NCBI GenBank assembly: GCA_021782915.1
Contig: JAJXUK010000005.1
Coordinates: forward strand, 1 to 64,000
Direction of reading: 5' to 3'
Source of the DNA: Actinomycetes bacterium
GTDB taxonomy: Bacteria > Actinomycetota > Acidimicrobiia > Acidimicrobiales > RAAP-2
DNA: 64,000 bases
Below are positions 7,985 to 17,716 of this stretch, piece after piece (positions within the stretch are counted from its first letter, which is position 1; the number at the start of each line of letters is the position of its first letter). Position numbers and translations under genes: made by a program. Under the pieces are notes generated by a model. It saw nothing but the letters and a program-made list of their open reading frames with translations, had not been told where the DNA came from and made no database searches.

Positions 7985-9144
7985 GAGCGTGTCGCCACGC
8001 TAGCGGCCGCCAGGCGCCGCGCGGCGTCGTCCTGCTCCACCAGTGCCGCCACGCTCTCCAGGGGCTCGTCGCGATACTGCTCGAGCACCTCGGCCACGAC
8101 TGCGGTGATCTCGCTCCAGGCCAGACGCTCCTCGAGAAAGGCGGCCACGGCGACCTCGTTGGCCGCGCTCAGCCACGCGGGCGCCGCCCCACCAAGGTGC
8201 GCCGCGGCGTAGGCCAGCTCCAGAGCCGGGAACGCGCTCGCGTCGGGCGCCTCGAAGCTCAGGCTCAGCCCGCTCGCAAAGTCCAGGGCGCCCCAGGCGT
8301 GATCGAGACGCTCCGGCAGGCCCAGACAGTACGCGATCGGCAGGCGCATGTCGGGCCGCGAGAGCTGAGCGATCACGGCACCATCGACGTACTCGACCAT
8401 CGAGTGAACGATCGACTGGGGATGCACGACGACGCCGATGCGCTCGACCTCCACGCCGAAGAGCGCCGAGGCCTCCAGGACCTCGAGGCCCTTGTTCATC
8501 AGCGTTGAGGAGTCGATCGTGATCTTGGGACCCATCGACCACGTCGGGTGAGCCAGGGCGTCCTCGCGCGTCACCGAGCGCAGCTGCTCACGGCTCCAGC
8601 CGCGGAATGGCCCGCCCGAGGCGGTCAGGAGCAGACGGCGCACGTCGGGGTGGCCCGGCTCAGTTGAGGACGCCAGGCACTGATGAATCGCGCAGTGCTC
8701 CGAGTCGATCGGCAGGATCTGTGCTCCCGGCGTCGAGCGCACCGACTCGACGAGCGGTGCCGCGGCGATCAAGGACTCCTTGTTGGCCAGCGCGAGACGG
8801 CGCCCGTGCTGCAGGGCCGACATCGTCACGGGCAGACCGGCGAAGCCCACCACGGCGTTGACCACGATGTCGGCGCTGGCGGCCAGCTCGCTCAGACCCG
8901 CCTCGCCCACCACGATGTCCACCGGCTCGCGCAGCATCTCACCCAGCGCGACGACGTCCTCGGGCCGAGCCACGCCCACCCGGGTGACGTGAAACTCGGT
9001 GACGATGTGCGCGAGCTGGGCCAGACGCGCCCCTCCGGCCACCGCGACCAGTTCGAAGCGCTCCGGCTCGCGACGCAGGACGTCGAGGGTCTGAGTGCCG
9101 ATGGAGCCCGTCGCCCCCAGCAGCGCGACGCTGCGACGCACCAT
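7981..9144 (-). CDS. dxr: 1-deoxy-D-xylulose 5-phosphate reductoisomerase
   Basis: Second enzyme of the MEP isoprenoid pathway, making MEP from DXP with NADPH. The 387-residue protein starts with the nucleotide-binding motif GATGSIG. It then shows ALANKES, SEHCAIHQCL and SSTLMNKGLEV, which line the active site and metal site. It starts 2 nt after the cdsA stop (ATG at 9144) and overlaps the downstream protease gene by 4 nt. The order cdsA-dxr-rseP-ispG is widely conserved. Confidence 0.97.
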   Translation of the reverse strand: MVRRSVALLGATGSIGTQTLDVLRREPERFELVAVAGGARLAQLAHIVTEFHVTRVGVARPEDVVALGEMLREPVDIVVGEAGLSELAASADIVVNAVVGFAGLPVTMSALQHGRRLALANKESLIAAAPLVESVRSTPGAQILPIDSEHCAIHQCLASSTEPGHPDVRRLLLTASGGPFRGWSREQLRSVTREDALAHPTWSMGPKITIDSSTLMNKGLEVLEASALFGVEVERIGVVVHPQSIVHSMVEYVDGAVIAQLSRPDMRLPIAYCLGLPERLDHAWGALDFASGLSLSFEAPDASAFPALELAYAAAHLGGAAPAWLSAANEVAVAAFLEERLAWSEITAVVAEVLEQYRDEPLESVAALVEQDDAARRLAAASVATRS

Positions 9145-9146
9145 GA

Positions 9147-10439
9147 TCAGCCCAGGTGCAGCACGCGGGTCAGGTAGAAGACCGTGGGCAGGGCGAAGAG
9201 CAACCCATCGATGCGATCGATCATTCCCCCGTGTCCGGGCAGCAGCCGACCGAGGTCCTTGGTGCCCAGCGTGCGCTTGACCATCGACTCGAACAAGTCA
9301 CCCAGGGGCACCACGATCGCCACCGCGACGGCGATCTCCAGCGCGCTGCGCATCGTCCAGGGACTGATCATCGGCACGATCAGCGCGCCGGCGACGAGGG
9401 TCAACACCGTGCCGCCAATCGTGCCCTCGCGGGTCTTGTTCGGCGAGAGGCGCGGGCTCAGGGGATGCTTGCCGAGCCAGCGGCCCACGAAGAGCGCGCC
9501 GGTGTCGTTGGCCACGGTCAAAATGACCGTGCCAAAGAGGAACGCCAGTCCGTGGCGGTCCACGGAGTAGCGCGGCGAGATCATCAGCACGGCGAAGGAG
9601 CCCAGGACCCCGACCCAGACGTAGACGAACACGGTCGCCCCGAGCCCGTCGAGCACGTCGATGGAACGCTCCGCGCTGGCGTACCAGAGAAAGCCCACGA
9701 TGACCAGCAGCACCGTTACCGCGGCCGTCGCCGCCAGACCGCGCTCGTAGGAGGCCACCCCGAGCGTGAGCACGCCGACGATGCCCAGGATCGTGGCCGG
9801 ATGCGCGCCCGCCCGGCGGAATCCCGCGTAACCCTCCCCGGCGGCCAGGCCCAGGGCGCACCAGACGAGAATCGCCACGGGTAGCGGCCCGGCGAGGAAG
9901 AGCGCCGCGACCAGCAGACCGAGTCCTAGTCCCGTGGTCGTGGCCTGGGACACGCTCGAGGCCTTGGACCGGCGCGCGGCTCGTCCGGCGAGCGGGTTCG
10001 TCGGCCGACGGGTGCGCTCGGGGCGCGCGGGGGCCGGCCGCGGCGTCTCGTCCAGGATGGTCTCTTCGACCACGACGTCCTCGCTCAGCACGAACTCCCA
10101 GGGCCGGCTCTCGTCCTCGCGAGTCTCGCTCGCCAGGAAGGAGGCGTCGAACTGCTCTTCGTGCGCGACCCAGTCGGCCTCGCCTTCGCGCCAGGCCGGG
10201 GCGGGGATCGCCGCCCAGGGGTCGTCGGCCTCAGCGGCCTCACGGGCCACCACGATCGGCACCTGCCCGGTGGGCGCGTCGGTCCAGTGCGGCAGGGCCG
10301 TCTCGTCTACCGGCAACGCGTCCTGGGACTCGGCGGCCACCTCGGCCCCGGTGATCGTGACGCGCGAGTCGCTCGAACTCACCACCGGCACCTCGCCGGT
10401 GGGCTCAGTGTCAAAGAATGAGCCGTCCTCAGACTTCAA
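9147..10439 (-). CDS. cdsA: Phosphatidate cytidylyltransferase with long acidic N-terminal extension
   Basis: Makes CDP-diacylglycerol from phosphatidic acid and CTP at the membrane. The catalytic signature is near the C-terminus (GTKDLGRLLPGHGGMIDRID). Multiple membrane segments fill residues from about 180 on. The first 170 or so residues are acidic and low in complexity, and contain two similar blocks (PTGEVPVV and PTGQVPIV). This extension is absent from E. coli CdsA but similar tails occur in actinobacteria. The start is TTG at 10439, inside the end of frr (11-nt overlap) with AGGA upstream. Confidence 0.93.
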   Translation of the reverse strand: MKSEDGSFFDTEPTGEVPVVSSSDSRVTITGAEVAAESQDALPVDETALPHWTDAPTGQVPIVVAREAAEADDPWAAIPAPAWREGEADWVAHEEQFDASFLASETREDESRPWEFVLSEDVVVEETILDETPRPAPARPERTRRPTNPLAGRAARRSKASSVSQATTTGLGLGLLVAALFLAGPLPVAILVWCALGLAAGEGYAGFRRAGAHPATILGIVGVLTLGVASYERGLAATAAVTVLLVIVGFLWYASAERSIDVLDGLGATVFVYVWVGVLGSFAVLMISPRYSVDRHGLAFLFGTVILTVANDTGALFVGRWLGKHPLSPRLSPNKTREGTIGGTVLTLVAGALIVPMISPWTMRSALEIAVAVAIVVPLGDLFESMVKRTLGTKDLGRLLPGHGGMIDRIDGLLFALPTVFYLTRVLHLG

Positions 10440-10998
10440 GGAGTTCCTGTTCTTTATGGTGCAACAGCACGTCCACCGCCGCCACCTCGTCCTGGGTCAT
10501 CTTGTCCAGGACCTTCTCGACGCGCTCGATGTCATCGCTCGACAGGCCCTGGTCCTTCTGCAGATTCTCGAGCTCCTGGCGAGCGTGCCGGCGCACACCG
10601 CGCAGGGCGACCTTGCCCTCCTCGGCCCGGGTGCGCACGAGCTTGACGAACTCGCGACGGCGCTCCTCGGTCAGAGCGGGGAACGTCAGGCGGATCACCT
10701 GACCGTCGTTGGAGGGCACCAAACCGAGGTTGGAGTTGGTGATGGCCTTCTCGATCGCGGCCATGGCCCCCTTGTCGAAGGGTGAGATGACGAGCAGGCG
10801 CGGCTCGGGGACCGAGAAGTTGGCCAGTTGGCGCAGGGGCGTCTCGGCGCCGTAGTAGTCCACGACGAGGTGCTCGACCAGGGCCGAGTTCGCCCGCCCG
10901 GTACGCACCGCGGCGAACTCGGCCTTGACGTGCTCGATGGCGCGAGCCATGCGCTCACGCGTGTCGTCCATGACCAGCTCAACGAGTTCGTTGTCCAT
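10429..10998 (-). CDS. frr: Ribosome recycling factor
   Basis: Splits post-termination ribosomes together with EF-G. The 189-residue length is normal for the family. Conserved blocks include AEFAAVRTGRAN, YYGAETPLRQLANFS, SPFDKGAM and LTEERRREFVKLVR. The start ATG overlaps the pyrH stop (TAATG), and the gene end overlaps the cdsA start, so all three are probably translated together. Confidence 0.98.
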   Translation of the reverse strand: MDNELVELVMDDTRERMARAIEHVKAEFAAVRTGRANSALVEHLVVDYYGAETPLRQLANFSVPEPRLLVISPFDKGAMAAIEKAITNSNLGLVPSNDGQVIRLTFPALTEERRREFVKLVRTRAEEGKVALRGVRRHARQELENLQKDQGLSSDDIERVEKVLDKMTQDEVAAVDVLLHHKEQELLEV

Positions 10999-11708
10999 TA
11001 CTTCACCAGCGTACCGACGGCGTGCCCGTCGAGGGCGCGCCCGAGGTTGCCCGGTGCCATCAGGTCGAAGACGCGAATGGGCAGGTTGTTGTCCTTGCAG
11101 AAGGTGATCGCGGTCAGGTCCATCACGCGCAGGTTACGCGCGATGACTTCGTCGAAGGAGACTTCGGAGAACTTGCTCGCCGCCGGGTTGAGGCGCGGAT
11201 CCTCGTCGTAGACGCCGTCGACGCCACCGTGGGTGCCCTTGAGAACCACCTCGGCCTCGATCTCGGCCGCACGCTGGGCGGCCGGGGTGTCGGTGGTGAA
11301 GTAGGGGTTGCCCATACCGGCCGCGAAGATCACCACGCGACCCTTCTCCAGGTGTCGCACGGCGCGTCGGCGAATGTAGGGCTCGGCCACTTGATCCATC
11401 CCGATGGCGGACATGACGCGCGTGGGCCGACCATGGGTCTCGATCGCGTCCTGCAGGGCCAGGGCGTTGATCACCGTGCCGAGCATGCCCATCAGGTCCG
11501 AGTTGGCCCGATTCATGCCGGCCATGGCCCCGGTGGCACCGCGCCAGATATTCCCGCCGCCCACCACCACCGCGAGCTCGAGGCCCCCGCGATCCATGGC
11601 GCTGGCGATCTCTCTGGCAAGGAAGTCCACGGTGGAGGCGTCGATCGTCTCATCACTCGCCGCGGAGGCCAACGCCTCGCCCGAGAGCTTCAAGACGACT
11701 CGACGCAC
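10998..11708 (-). CDS. pyrH: Uridylate kinase
   Basis: Phosphorylates UMP to UDP; the bacterial enzyme is a hexameric amino-acid-kinase fold protein. Motifs: KLSGEAL at the N-terminus, VVGGGNIWRG, MNRANSDLMGMLGTVINALALQDA, and GTHGGVDGVYDEDPR. At 236 residues it has standard length. GTG start at 11708 lies 2 nt downstream of the tsf stop. It is part of the rpsB-tsf-pyrH-frr order. Confidence 0.98.
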   Translation of the reverse strand: MRRVVLKLSGEALASAASDETIDASTVDFLAREIASAMDRGGLELAVVVGGGNIWRGATGAMAGMNRANSDLMGMLGTVINALALQDAIETHGRPTRVMSAIGMDQVAEPYIRRRAVRHLEKGRVVIFAAGMGNPYFTTDTPAAQRAAEIEAEVVLKGTHGGVDGVYDEDPRLNPAASKFSEVSFDEVIARNLRVMDLTAITFCKDNNLPIRVFDLMAPGNLGRALDGHAVGTLVK

Positions 11709-11710
11709 CT

Positions 11711-12502
11711 CTAGCCGCCGACGACGACCTGGGCGAAGGCGCGAATCCTGGCTGGAGCGACGTACTGACCCACCGGCACCTTGTCGTCCTTCACGTAGGG
11801 CTGCTCCACGAGGACCCGCTCCTTGAACCAGCCATTGAGGCGGCCTTCGATGATCTTAGGCAGGGCGGCCTCGGGCTTGCCTTCGTTGCGCGAGATCTGC
11901 TCGACCGTGACGCGCTCGGCGTCAACCTCGGCCTGGGGCACCTCCTCGCGGTGCAGGTAGCTCGGCTTGAAGAACGCGATGTGCACGGCGATCTCGTGAG
12001 CCACCTCGGCGCTCCCGCCGCTCAACACCACGATGACGGCGTTGACACCACGGCCGGACTGCTGATGAACGTAGGTCTCGATGACCTCGCCCTCGCGCGC
12101 CTCGAGGCGCTCGACGCGCCCAACGGAGATGTTCTCCTTGAGCGTCGTCAGCAAGGTCTCGAGTCGCCCTTGGAACTCATCGACCGCGTGCTTGCCCGAC
12201 TGGGCCACGCGCGCGGCCATCTCGTCGGCCAGGGAGACGAACTCCTCGGACTTGGCCACGAAGTCCGTCTCGCAGCGCAGCTCGACGATCGCGGCGACGC
12301 TGCCGTCGCGCACCACGGCCACGGCACCTTCTCCGGCGACACGCTCGAGTCGCTTGGCGGCCGAGGCCAGGCCCTGCACGCGCAGCCACTTCGTGGCCGC
12401 CTCCATGTCCCCACCGTTTTCCTCGAGCGCCCTCTTGGCGTCCATCATCCCCACGCCCGTCGCCTGGCGCAGTGCTTGTACGTCCTTGGCCGTGATAGCC
12501 AC
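11711..12502 (-). CDS. tsf: Translation elongation factor Ts
   Basis: Nucleotide exchange factor for EF-Tu. Two signature regions are clear: LRQATGVGMMDAKRAL in the UBA-like N-terminus, and VELRCETDFVAKSEEF, which contacts EF-Tu. The 263-residue protein has a single-copy core domain. GTG start at 12502 with AAGGAG about 8 nt upstream. It follows rpsB by 21 nt. Confidence 0.98.
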   Translation of the reverse strand: MAITAKDVQALRQATGVGMMDAKRALEENGGDMEAATKWLRVQGLASAAKRLERVAGEGAVAVVRDGSVAAIVELRCETDFVAKSEEFVSLADEMAARVAQSGKHAVDEFQGRLETLLTTLKENISVGRVERLEAREGEVIETYVHQQSGRGVNAVIVVLSGGSAEVAHEIAVHIAFFKPSYLHREEVPQAEVDAERVTVEQISRNEGKPEAALPKIIEGRLNGWFKERVLVEQPYVKDDKVPVGQYVAPARIRAFAQVVVGG

Positions 12503-12523
12503 GTTCAGTCTCCTTGTTCGCTG

Positions 12524-13411
12524 TTAGGCGCTCGTCGTCTCGGTCTGGGACTCGGGCTCACTGGCCGACTCGGGCTCACCGGCCGACTCGGGCTCACTCG
12601 TTGACACGGGCTCCTCCACGACCGGGGACGCGTCCAGGACCTCGGGCGCCTCGACGACCTCGGGCGCCACCGGGGCAGCCGGAGCCGCCGGGGCCGCGGC
12701 GGCCGGGCGCGCAGCCGGGCGATTCGCACGGATGTAGCGACCCTCGGCGACCGCGTCGGCCATCAGCCGGCACATCAGCGCGCCGGCGCGGATCGCGTCG
12801 TCGTTGCCCGGGATCACGTAGTCGATGATGTCCGGGTCGCAGTTGGTGTCCACCACCGCCACCACCGGCAGGCCCAGCTTGCGGGCCTCGGTGACCGCGA
12901 TGTGCTCCTTCTTCGTGTCGATCACGAAGACGGCGCTGGGCACGCGATCCAGGTTGGCGATGCCGCTCAAGTTGCGGCTGAGCTTCTCGAGCTCGCGCAC
13001 GTGGCGCAGCGCCTCGCGCTTGGGCATGTTGTCAAAGTCACCCGCGCGCTGCATGTTGCGCAGTTCGCCCATGCGCTTGACGCGCCCGATGACCGTGGAG
13101 AAGTTGGTCAGCATCCCACCCAGCCAGCGCTGGTTCACGTAAGGCATCCCACAGGCCTCGGCGTAGTCGGCGATGGGTCCCTGGGTCTGCTTCTTGGTGC
13201 CCACGAACAGGATGGTCCCGCCCCCGGCGACCAGGTCGCGCACGAACTGGTAGCTCCGATCGATCCCCTCGAGGGTCTTGCGCAGGTCGATCAGGTAGAT
13301 GCCGTTGCGCTCGCCCAAGATGAAACGACGCATCTTCGGGTTCCAGCGCCGAGTCTGGTGCCCGAAGTGCACGCCCGAGTCCAACAGTTCCTGCAAAGTG
13401 ACGAGTGCCAC
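12524..13411 (-). CDS. rpsB: 30S ribosomal protein S2 with extended acidic tail
   Basis: Structural protein of the small subunit. The N-terminus matches the family ([20 protein letters not shown]). Also seen are [23 protein letters not shown] and [22 protein letters not shown]. After the conserved core (about 225 residues) there is a C-terminal tail of about 70 residues: first Ala/Pro-rich, then Glu/Ser/Pro-rich and partly built from an 18-bp DNA repeat. I chose GTG at 13411 because GGGAGGA lies upstream and it fits the family start; the open frame runs further to 13519. First gene of the operon after xerC. Confidence 0.97.
   Translation of the reverse strand: MALVTLQELLDSGVHFGHQTRRWNPKMRRFILGERNGIYLIDLRKTLEGIDRSYQFVRDLVAGGGTILFVGTKKQTQGPIADYAEACGMPYVNQRWLGGMLTNFSTVIGRVKRMGELRNMQRAGDFDNMPKREALRHVRELEKLSRNLSGIANLDRVPSAVFVIDTKKEHIAVTEARKLGLPVVAVVDTNCDPDIIDYVIPGNDDAIRAGALMCRLMADAVAEGRYIRANRPAARPAAAAPAAPAAPVAPEVVEAPEVLDASPVVEEPVSTSEPESAGEPESASEPESQTETTSA
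12549..12600. repeat. 18-bp tandem repeat in rpsB 3' end
   Basis: The unit gactcgggctcactggcc occurs about 2.9 times with one or two changes. It encodes six-residue blocks of the type E-P-E-S-A-S in the acidic tail of S2. Being in frame, it can expand or shrink without breaking the gene. Confidence 0.75.
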
Positions 13412-13537
13412 GTCGTGTCCTCCCGTTCGGTTGAAATGCCCCTCGGGCGCACCGCGCACGGTGACCGTCCGATACCCGAAGGGCGAACTCACACGCTCAC
13501 CCACCCTGGGAGAGCCCAACCATGCTAGTGGATGACT

Positions 13538-14431
13538 TCAAGCCCGCGGATGGGTCCGGTGGTGCACGTTCTGCAGCCGGGACTTGGAGACGTGCGTGTA
13601 GATCTGGGTGGTGGCCAGGCTCTCGTGACCGAGCAGTTCCTGGACGACCCGCAGGTCGGCTCCGCCCTCAAGCAGGTGCGTCGCGTAGGTGTGGCGCAGG
13701 GCGTGCGGGTGCACGTGCCCATGGCGCAGGCGCGCGTCCAGGATCCGGCGCACGTCGCGCGGCCCCAGACGACGGCCCCGGCGGTTGTAGAACAGGGCCC
13801 CGGGATCGGCGTCGGACGCCGCGACATCGTCACGCGCGTCCTCGATCCAGGCCTCCAGGGCCGCCCACGCCCGCCGGTGCAACGGGACGATGCGCTCCTT
13901 ATCGCCCTTGCCCACGACGCGCAACCGGTGCCGCGCGCGGTCCAGGCTGGACAGATCGAGCCCGCACAGCTCGCTCACGCGCAGGCCCGCCCCGTAGAGG
14001 ACTTCGCACACCGCCCGGTCCAGCAGCGCCCACTCGTCACTGCCCCAGTCCTCGTCCAGGAGGGTGTCGAGCTGCTCGCGCACCAACAGATCCGGCAGAG
14101 TCGAGGCCGGTCGGGGTGCGCTGAGGCGAGCCGCCGGACTCTCCGCGAGGTATCCGCGCTCGACCAGGAAGTCAAAGTAGCCCCTCAGACTCGCCCGCCG
14201 GCGCGCCACCGAGGCGCGCGCGCCGCCGGCTAGGGACAGGCTGGCCAGGTACTCGCGCAGGAGCCGGCGGGTCAGCTGGGACGGGGCGAACAGGTCACGG
14301 CCCTCGGCCCAGGCGACGAAACCCTCCAGATCGCCCTGGTAGGCACGTACGGTGGCACTCGAGCGATTCGCCGCCCGCAGACTCGCGAGGTAGGGCTCGC
14401 GACGCCACGCATCCACCGCACCTGTGGCCAC
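13538..14431 (-). CDS. xerC: Tyrosine recombinase XerC-like
   Basis: Site-specific recombinase for chromosome dimer resolution. The N-terminal SAM-like core-binding domain covers about residues 10-95. The catalytic domain has all expected residues: Arg in YGAGLRVSEL (about 148), Lys in VGKGDKER, H-x-x-R in HPHALRHTYATH, His in LLGHESL, and the Tyr nucleophile in TTQIYTHVS. The 297-residue length is normal. GTG start at 14431 with AGGGAG just upstream. It sits upstream of rpsB, a common actinobacterial position. It is divergent from mtrA. The Xer family call is firm; XerC rather than XerD rests on context. Confidence 0.92.
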   Translation of the reverse strand: MATGAVDAWRREPYLASLRAANRSSATVRAYQGDLEGFVAWAEGRDLFAPSQLTRRLLREYLASLSLAGGARASVARRRASLRGYFDFLVERGYLAESPAARLSAPRPASTLPDLLVREQLDTLLDEDWGSDEWALLDRAVCEVLYGAGLRVSELCGLDLSSLDRARHRLRVVGKGDKERIVPLHRRAWAALEAWIEDARDDVAASDADPGALFYNRRGRRLGPRDVRRILDARLRHGHVHPHALRHTYATHLLEGGADLRVVQELLGHESLATTQIYTHVSKSRLQNVHHRTHPRA

Positions 14432-14475
14432 CTCCCTAGGCTACCCAGAGCCCCGTCGACGACCGAGCACGTCAG

Positions 14476-14481
14476 TAATGT
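14476..14481 (+). promoter_or_regulatory. Candidate -10 box for mtrA
   Basis: TAATGT lies 23 bp upstream of the mtrA GTG, with the ribosome-binding site AAGGAG between them. No good -35 box is seen, as is common for actinobacterial promoters. The region is the divergent xerC/mtrA gap. Confidence 0.4.
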
Positions 14482-14504
14482 TGGATATCTCGCAAAGGAG
14501 AGCC

Positions 14505-15175
<671 letters not shown>

Positions 15176-15176
<1 letters not shown>

Positions 15177-16567
15177 TGCGCCGACGCAGCCTACGCCTGC
15201 GCCTGCTCGTGACCTTCAGCGTCAGCGCGATGCTCCTGTCCGGCATCTTCGCCACGACGACGTACGTATCAGTCGAGCACCTGTTGATCAACAACCAGCA
15301 CCAGACCGACCTGCGCGAGGCGTTCGCCAACGCCGCGCTCGTTCGTTCCACGCTGTACTCGAATCCTCCGGCGCTGGGCGAGCTGCTCAACTCGATCGAG
15401 ACCGCGACGGACTCGGCCGTGCTTGTCTACACGCACCACCAGTGGCTCTCGACGAGCACCGGGGCCGCCATCGGCGACGTGTCCAACGAGATCATCTCCC
15501 TCGTGAACAAGAACGTCACCGTCGAGCAGCCACTCGCGGTCAATGGAAACCTCGTCTTCGTCGTGGGGATCCCCATCCCCGCGGTGGAGACCCAGTTCTT
15601 CGAGGTCTTCTCGCTGCGGCGCACCGAGCACTCGCTGCGCGTGCTGGCCCTAGTGCTGATCCTGAGCGCGCTGGCCACCTGCATCCTGGGACTGGCCGGA
15701 GGCATCTGGGCGTCCCGGCGTGCCGTGCGGCCCCTGATGGAGGTGTCCGCCGCCGCGGCCTCCATCGCCGAGGGCGAGCTCACAACCCGCCTCGAGGTCG
15801 GCCAGGCCGACATGGAGGTCCAACGCCTGACCGAGTCCTTCAACACGATGGTGGACCGACTGGTGACGCGCATGGAGCGCGACGCGCGCTTTGCCAGCGA
15901 CGTCAGCCACGAGCTGCGCTCGCCGCTCACCACGATGACGACGACGATCTCGGTGCTCCAGCAGCACCGCGACGAGCTGTCCGCGGCCGGACGGGCCAGC
16001 CTGGACCTACTGGCCGCGGACGCGTCGATCTTCCAGTCACTGGTCGATGACCTACTCGAGATCGCTCGCGCCGACGCCGGCTCGCTGACCCACGTGATCG
16101 AGACGGTGGGCGTGGTCGAGCTGGTGCGCCAGAGCGTGCGCAGCGCGACCCAGCGCCTCGGCGTGCCCGACGTGGCGATCGAGGCCGACGAGAATCTGGC
16201 CGACGTCGAGGTGGCCGTGGACCGGCGGCGCTTCGAACGCGTCATGACCAATCTGATCGGCAACGCTCAGCACTACGCGGGCGGCGCCAGCGCGGTACGC
16301 GTGCAGGGCGACGAGAACCGCGTCAGCATCAACGTCGACGACGCGGGACCGGGTGTGCCGATCGAGGAGCGCGAGACGATCTTCCAGCGCTTCTTCCGTG
16401 GCCGCGCGGCCCACGACCGCGGGGCGGCTCGCGGAACCGGGCTCGGTCTCGCGCTGGTGCGCGATCACGTGACCGCCTTCGGGGGCACGATCGAGGCGAC
16501 CGTCAGCCCCGAAGGCGGCGCCCGCTTTCGCATCGAGTTGCCACGTCACGAGGAGGTGCGCGTGTGA
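15176..16567 (+). CDS. mtrB: Sensor histidine kinase, MtrB-like
   Basis: Membrane sensor kinase paired with the upstream regulator. Order in 463 residues: membrane segment about 10-30, extracytoplasmic sensor region, second membrane segment about 157-178, HAMP domain (SRRAVRPLMEVSAAAASIAEG), HisKA with the phosphorylated His in DVSHELRSPL (near 245), and HATPase with NLIGNAQHYAGG, DAGPGVP and RGTGLGLAL. The mtrA-mtrB-lipoprotein order supports the MtrB name. The 3' end shares GTGA with the lipoprotein gene. Confidence 0.93.
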
Positions 16568-17136
16568 AGACCCGCCTGCTCGCCCTGGTGTGCTGTGCGG
16601 CCATCCTCGGCGGGTGCAACCTGGTGCCCACGGCCAACGCCCCGATCCCGATCGGTCGCAAGTTCGTGCCCTTCGGCCTGCTCGGCAAGACCATCCCCGG
16701 CACCAATCACGGCCGAGTCCAGTTCATCACGCAGATCGTCTACATCGTGGATGCCACAGACCACCTGGCGCCCTCCAGCCGGATCGTGCCCACCCCGCCC
16801 ACCCTGGCGTCTGTTCTGCGCGAGCTGGTCATCGGCCCGACCACGATCGAGACCGCGACGGGATACTCCAGCGCCATCCCCAAGGGCCTGGTCATCCTCG
16901 GAGCCAACGTCAAGAACCACGTCGGCTTCATCTCCATCCCGGCGCCCCTCAGCGACCTGCCGGTCAATCAGCGGCTCCTCGCCCTCGGCCAGCTGACTCT
17001 CACGTCCGCGACCGTGGGCGCCACCAAGGGCATCGAGATACTGGTGGCGGGAGTTGCCCAGCCCTCCCTGCGCCCGGGCGGCTCCTCAGCGATCCTGGTG
17101 ACGCCGCACGACTACGAGAGCCTGCTGAGTCACTAG
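16564..17136 (+). CDS. GerMN-domain lipoprotein, short LpqB-like
   Basis: Secreted lipoprotein: positively charged N-terminus, hydrophobic stretch and lipobox ILGGC with Cys near residue 18. The rest of its 190 residues resembles a single GerMN (Spore_GerMN) domain. In actinobacteria LpqB follows mtrAB, modulates MtrB, and carries GerMN plus a beta-propeller domain. Here only the GerMN part is present, so it looks like a minimal LpqB. It starts with GTG at the GTGA junction with mtrB. Its last 4 nt overlap convergent rsfS. Function by position and domain is an inference. Confidence 0.8.
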   Translation: MKTRLLALVCCAAILGGCNLVPTANAPIPIGRKFVPFGLLGKTIPGTNHGRVQFITQIVYIVDATDHLAPSSRIVPTPPTLASVLRELVIGPTTIETATGYSSAIPKGLVILGANVKNHVGFISIPAPLSDLPVNQRLLALGQLTLTSATVGATKGIEILVAGVAQPSLRPGGSSAILVTPHDYESLLSH

Positions 17137-17528
17137 GCGCGCTCGGCGCGCAGGACGCGCGCGGTGTTCCAGAGGTGCTCGAGGTCGTAGTAGGCCCGGG
17201 CCGCCTCGTCGAAGACGTGCACGATGACGTCTCCGTAGTCCAGGGCCACCCACTCGCCCGCCGTCAGGCCCTCCACGCGCAGCGGGCGCACGGCGCAGTC
17301 GCGGGTGACGACCCGCTCGACCTCCTCGACGATCGAGCGGACTTGGCGGTCGTTGCGTCCCGAGACGATGATCAGGACGTCAAAGGAGTTCACCAGCTCG
17401 CGCAGGTCCAGCACCACCAGGTCCTGGCCGAGCTTCTCATCGGCGCCCCGGCACACCGCGTCAATGAGCGAGCGCGTGGGAGCGTCGAGCGGACCGGGTC
17501 CCGCGTCACGAGGTGTGGCAGTCGTCAG
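17133..17528 (-). CDS. rsfS: Ribosomal silencing factor RsfS
   Basis: Binds L14 on the 50S subunit and blocks subunit joining in poor conditions. Conserved core: DLVVLDLRELVNSFDVLIIVSGRN, then GEWVALDYGDVIVHVF and YYDLEHLW. The only standard start is GTG at 17456, which would cut into the first helix. Homologues have a helix matching TRSLIDAVCRGADEKLG, which continues upstream here with no ATG, GTG or TTG. I extend it to a CTG at 17528 that overlaps the stop of the upstream small gene (CTGA) and has GGGGTGAG just before it. Start uncertain; identity firm. Confidence 0.85.
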   Translation of the reverse strand: MTTATPRDAGPGPLDAPTRSLIDAVCRGADEKLGQDLVVLDLRELVNSFDVLIIVSGRNDRQVRSIVEEVERVVTRDCAVRPLRVEGLTAGEWVALDYGDVIVHVFDEAARAYYDLEHLWNTARVLRAERA

Positions 17529-17704
17529 TGGCTCACCCCGAAGATGATGGCGACGGCCACCACGAAGGGCACGCTCAGACTGGCCACGCCAATCGCCATC
17601 CAGCGCTGTCGTAGCCGACGCGCCTCGCGCCGGGTGCGCGGGGCGCCAATGGGCACGAAGGGCGTCGCCTGACGCTCGCTGAAGTCGAAGGGCCGAACCG
17701 CCAT
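17525..17704 (-). CDS. Small single-pass membrane protein between nadD and rsfS
   Basis: A 59-residue open frame starting with ATG at 17704, 12 nt after the nadD stop and ending inside the presumed rsfS start. The first 36 residues are polar and Arg-rich (FSERQATPFVPIGAP, then RRLRQRW). The last 23 form one hydrophobic segment (MAIGVASLSVPFVVAVAIIFG) ending in VSH. A positive-inside cytoplasmic tail with a C-terminal anchor is expected. I do not recognise a family. Tight packing between two conserved genes and good codon composition support that it is real. Confidence 0.65.
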   Translation of the reverse strand: MAVRPFDFSERQATPFVPIGAPRTRREARRLRQRWMAIGVASLSVPFVVAVAIIFGVSH

Positions 17705-17716
17705 GACGACCTGACT

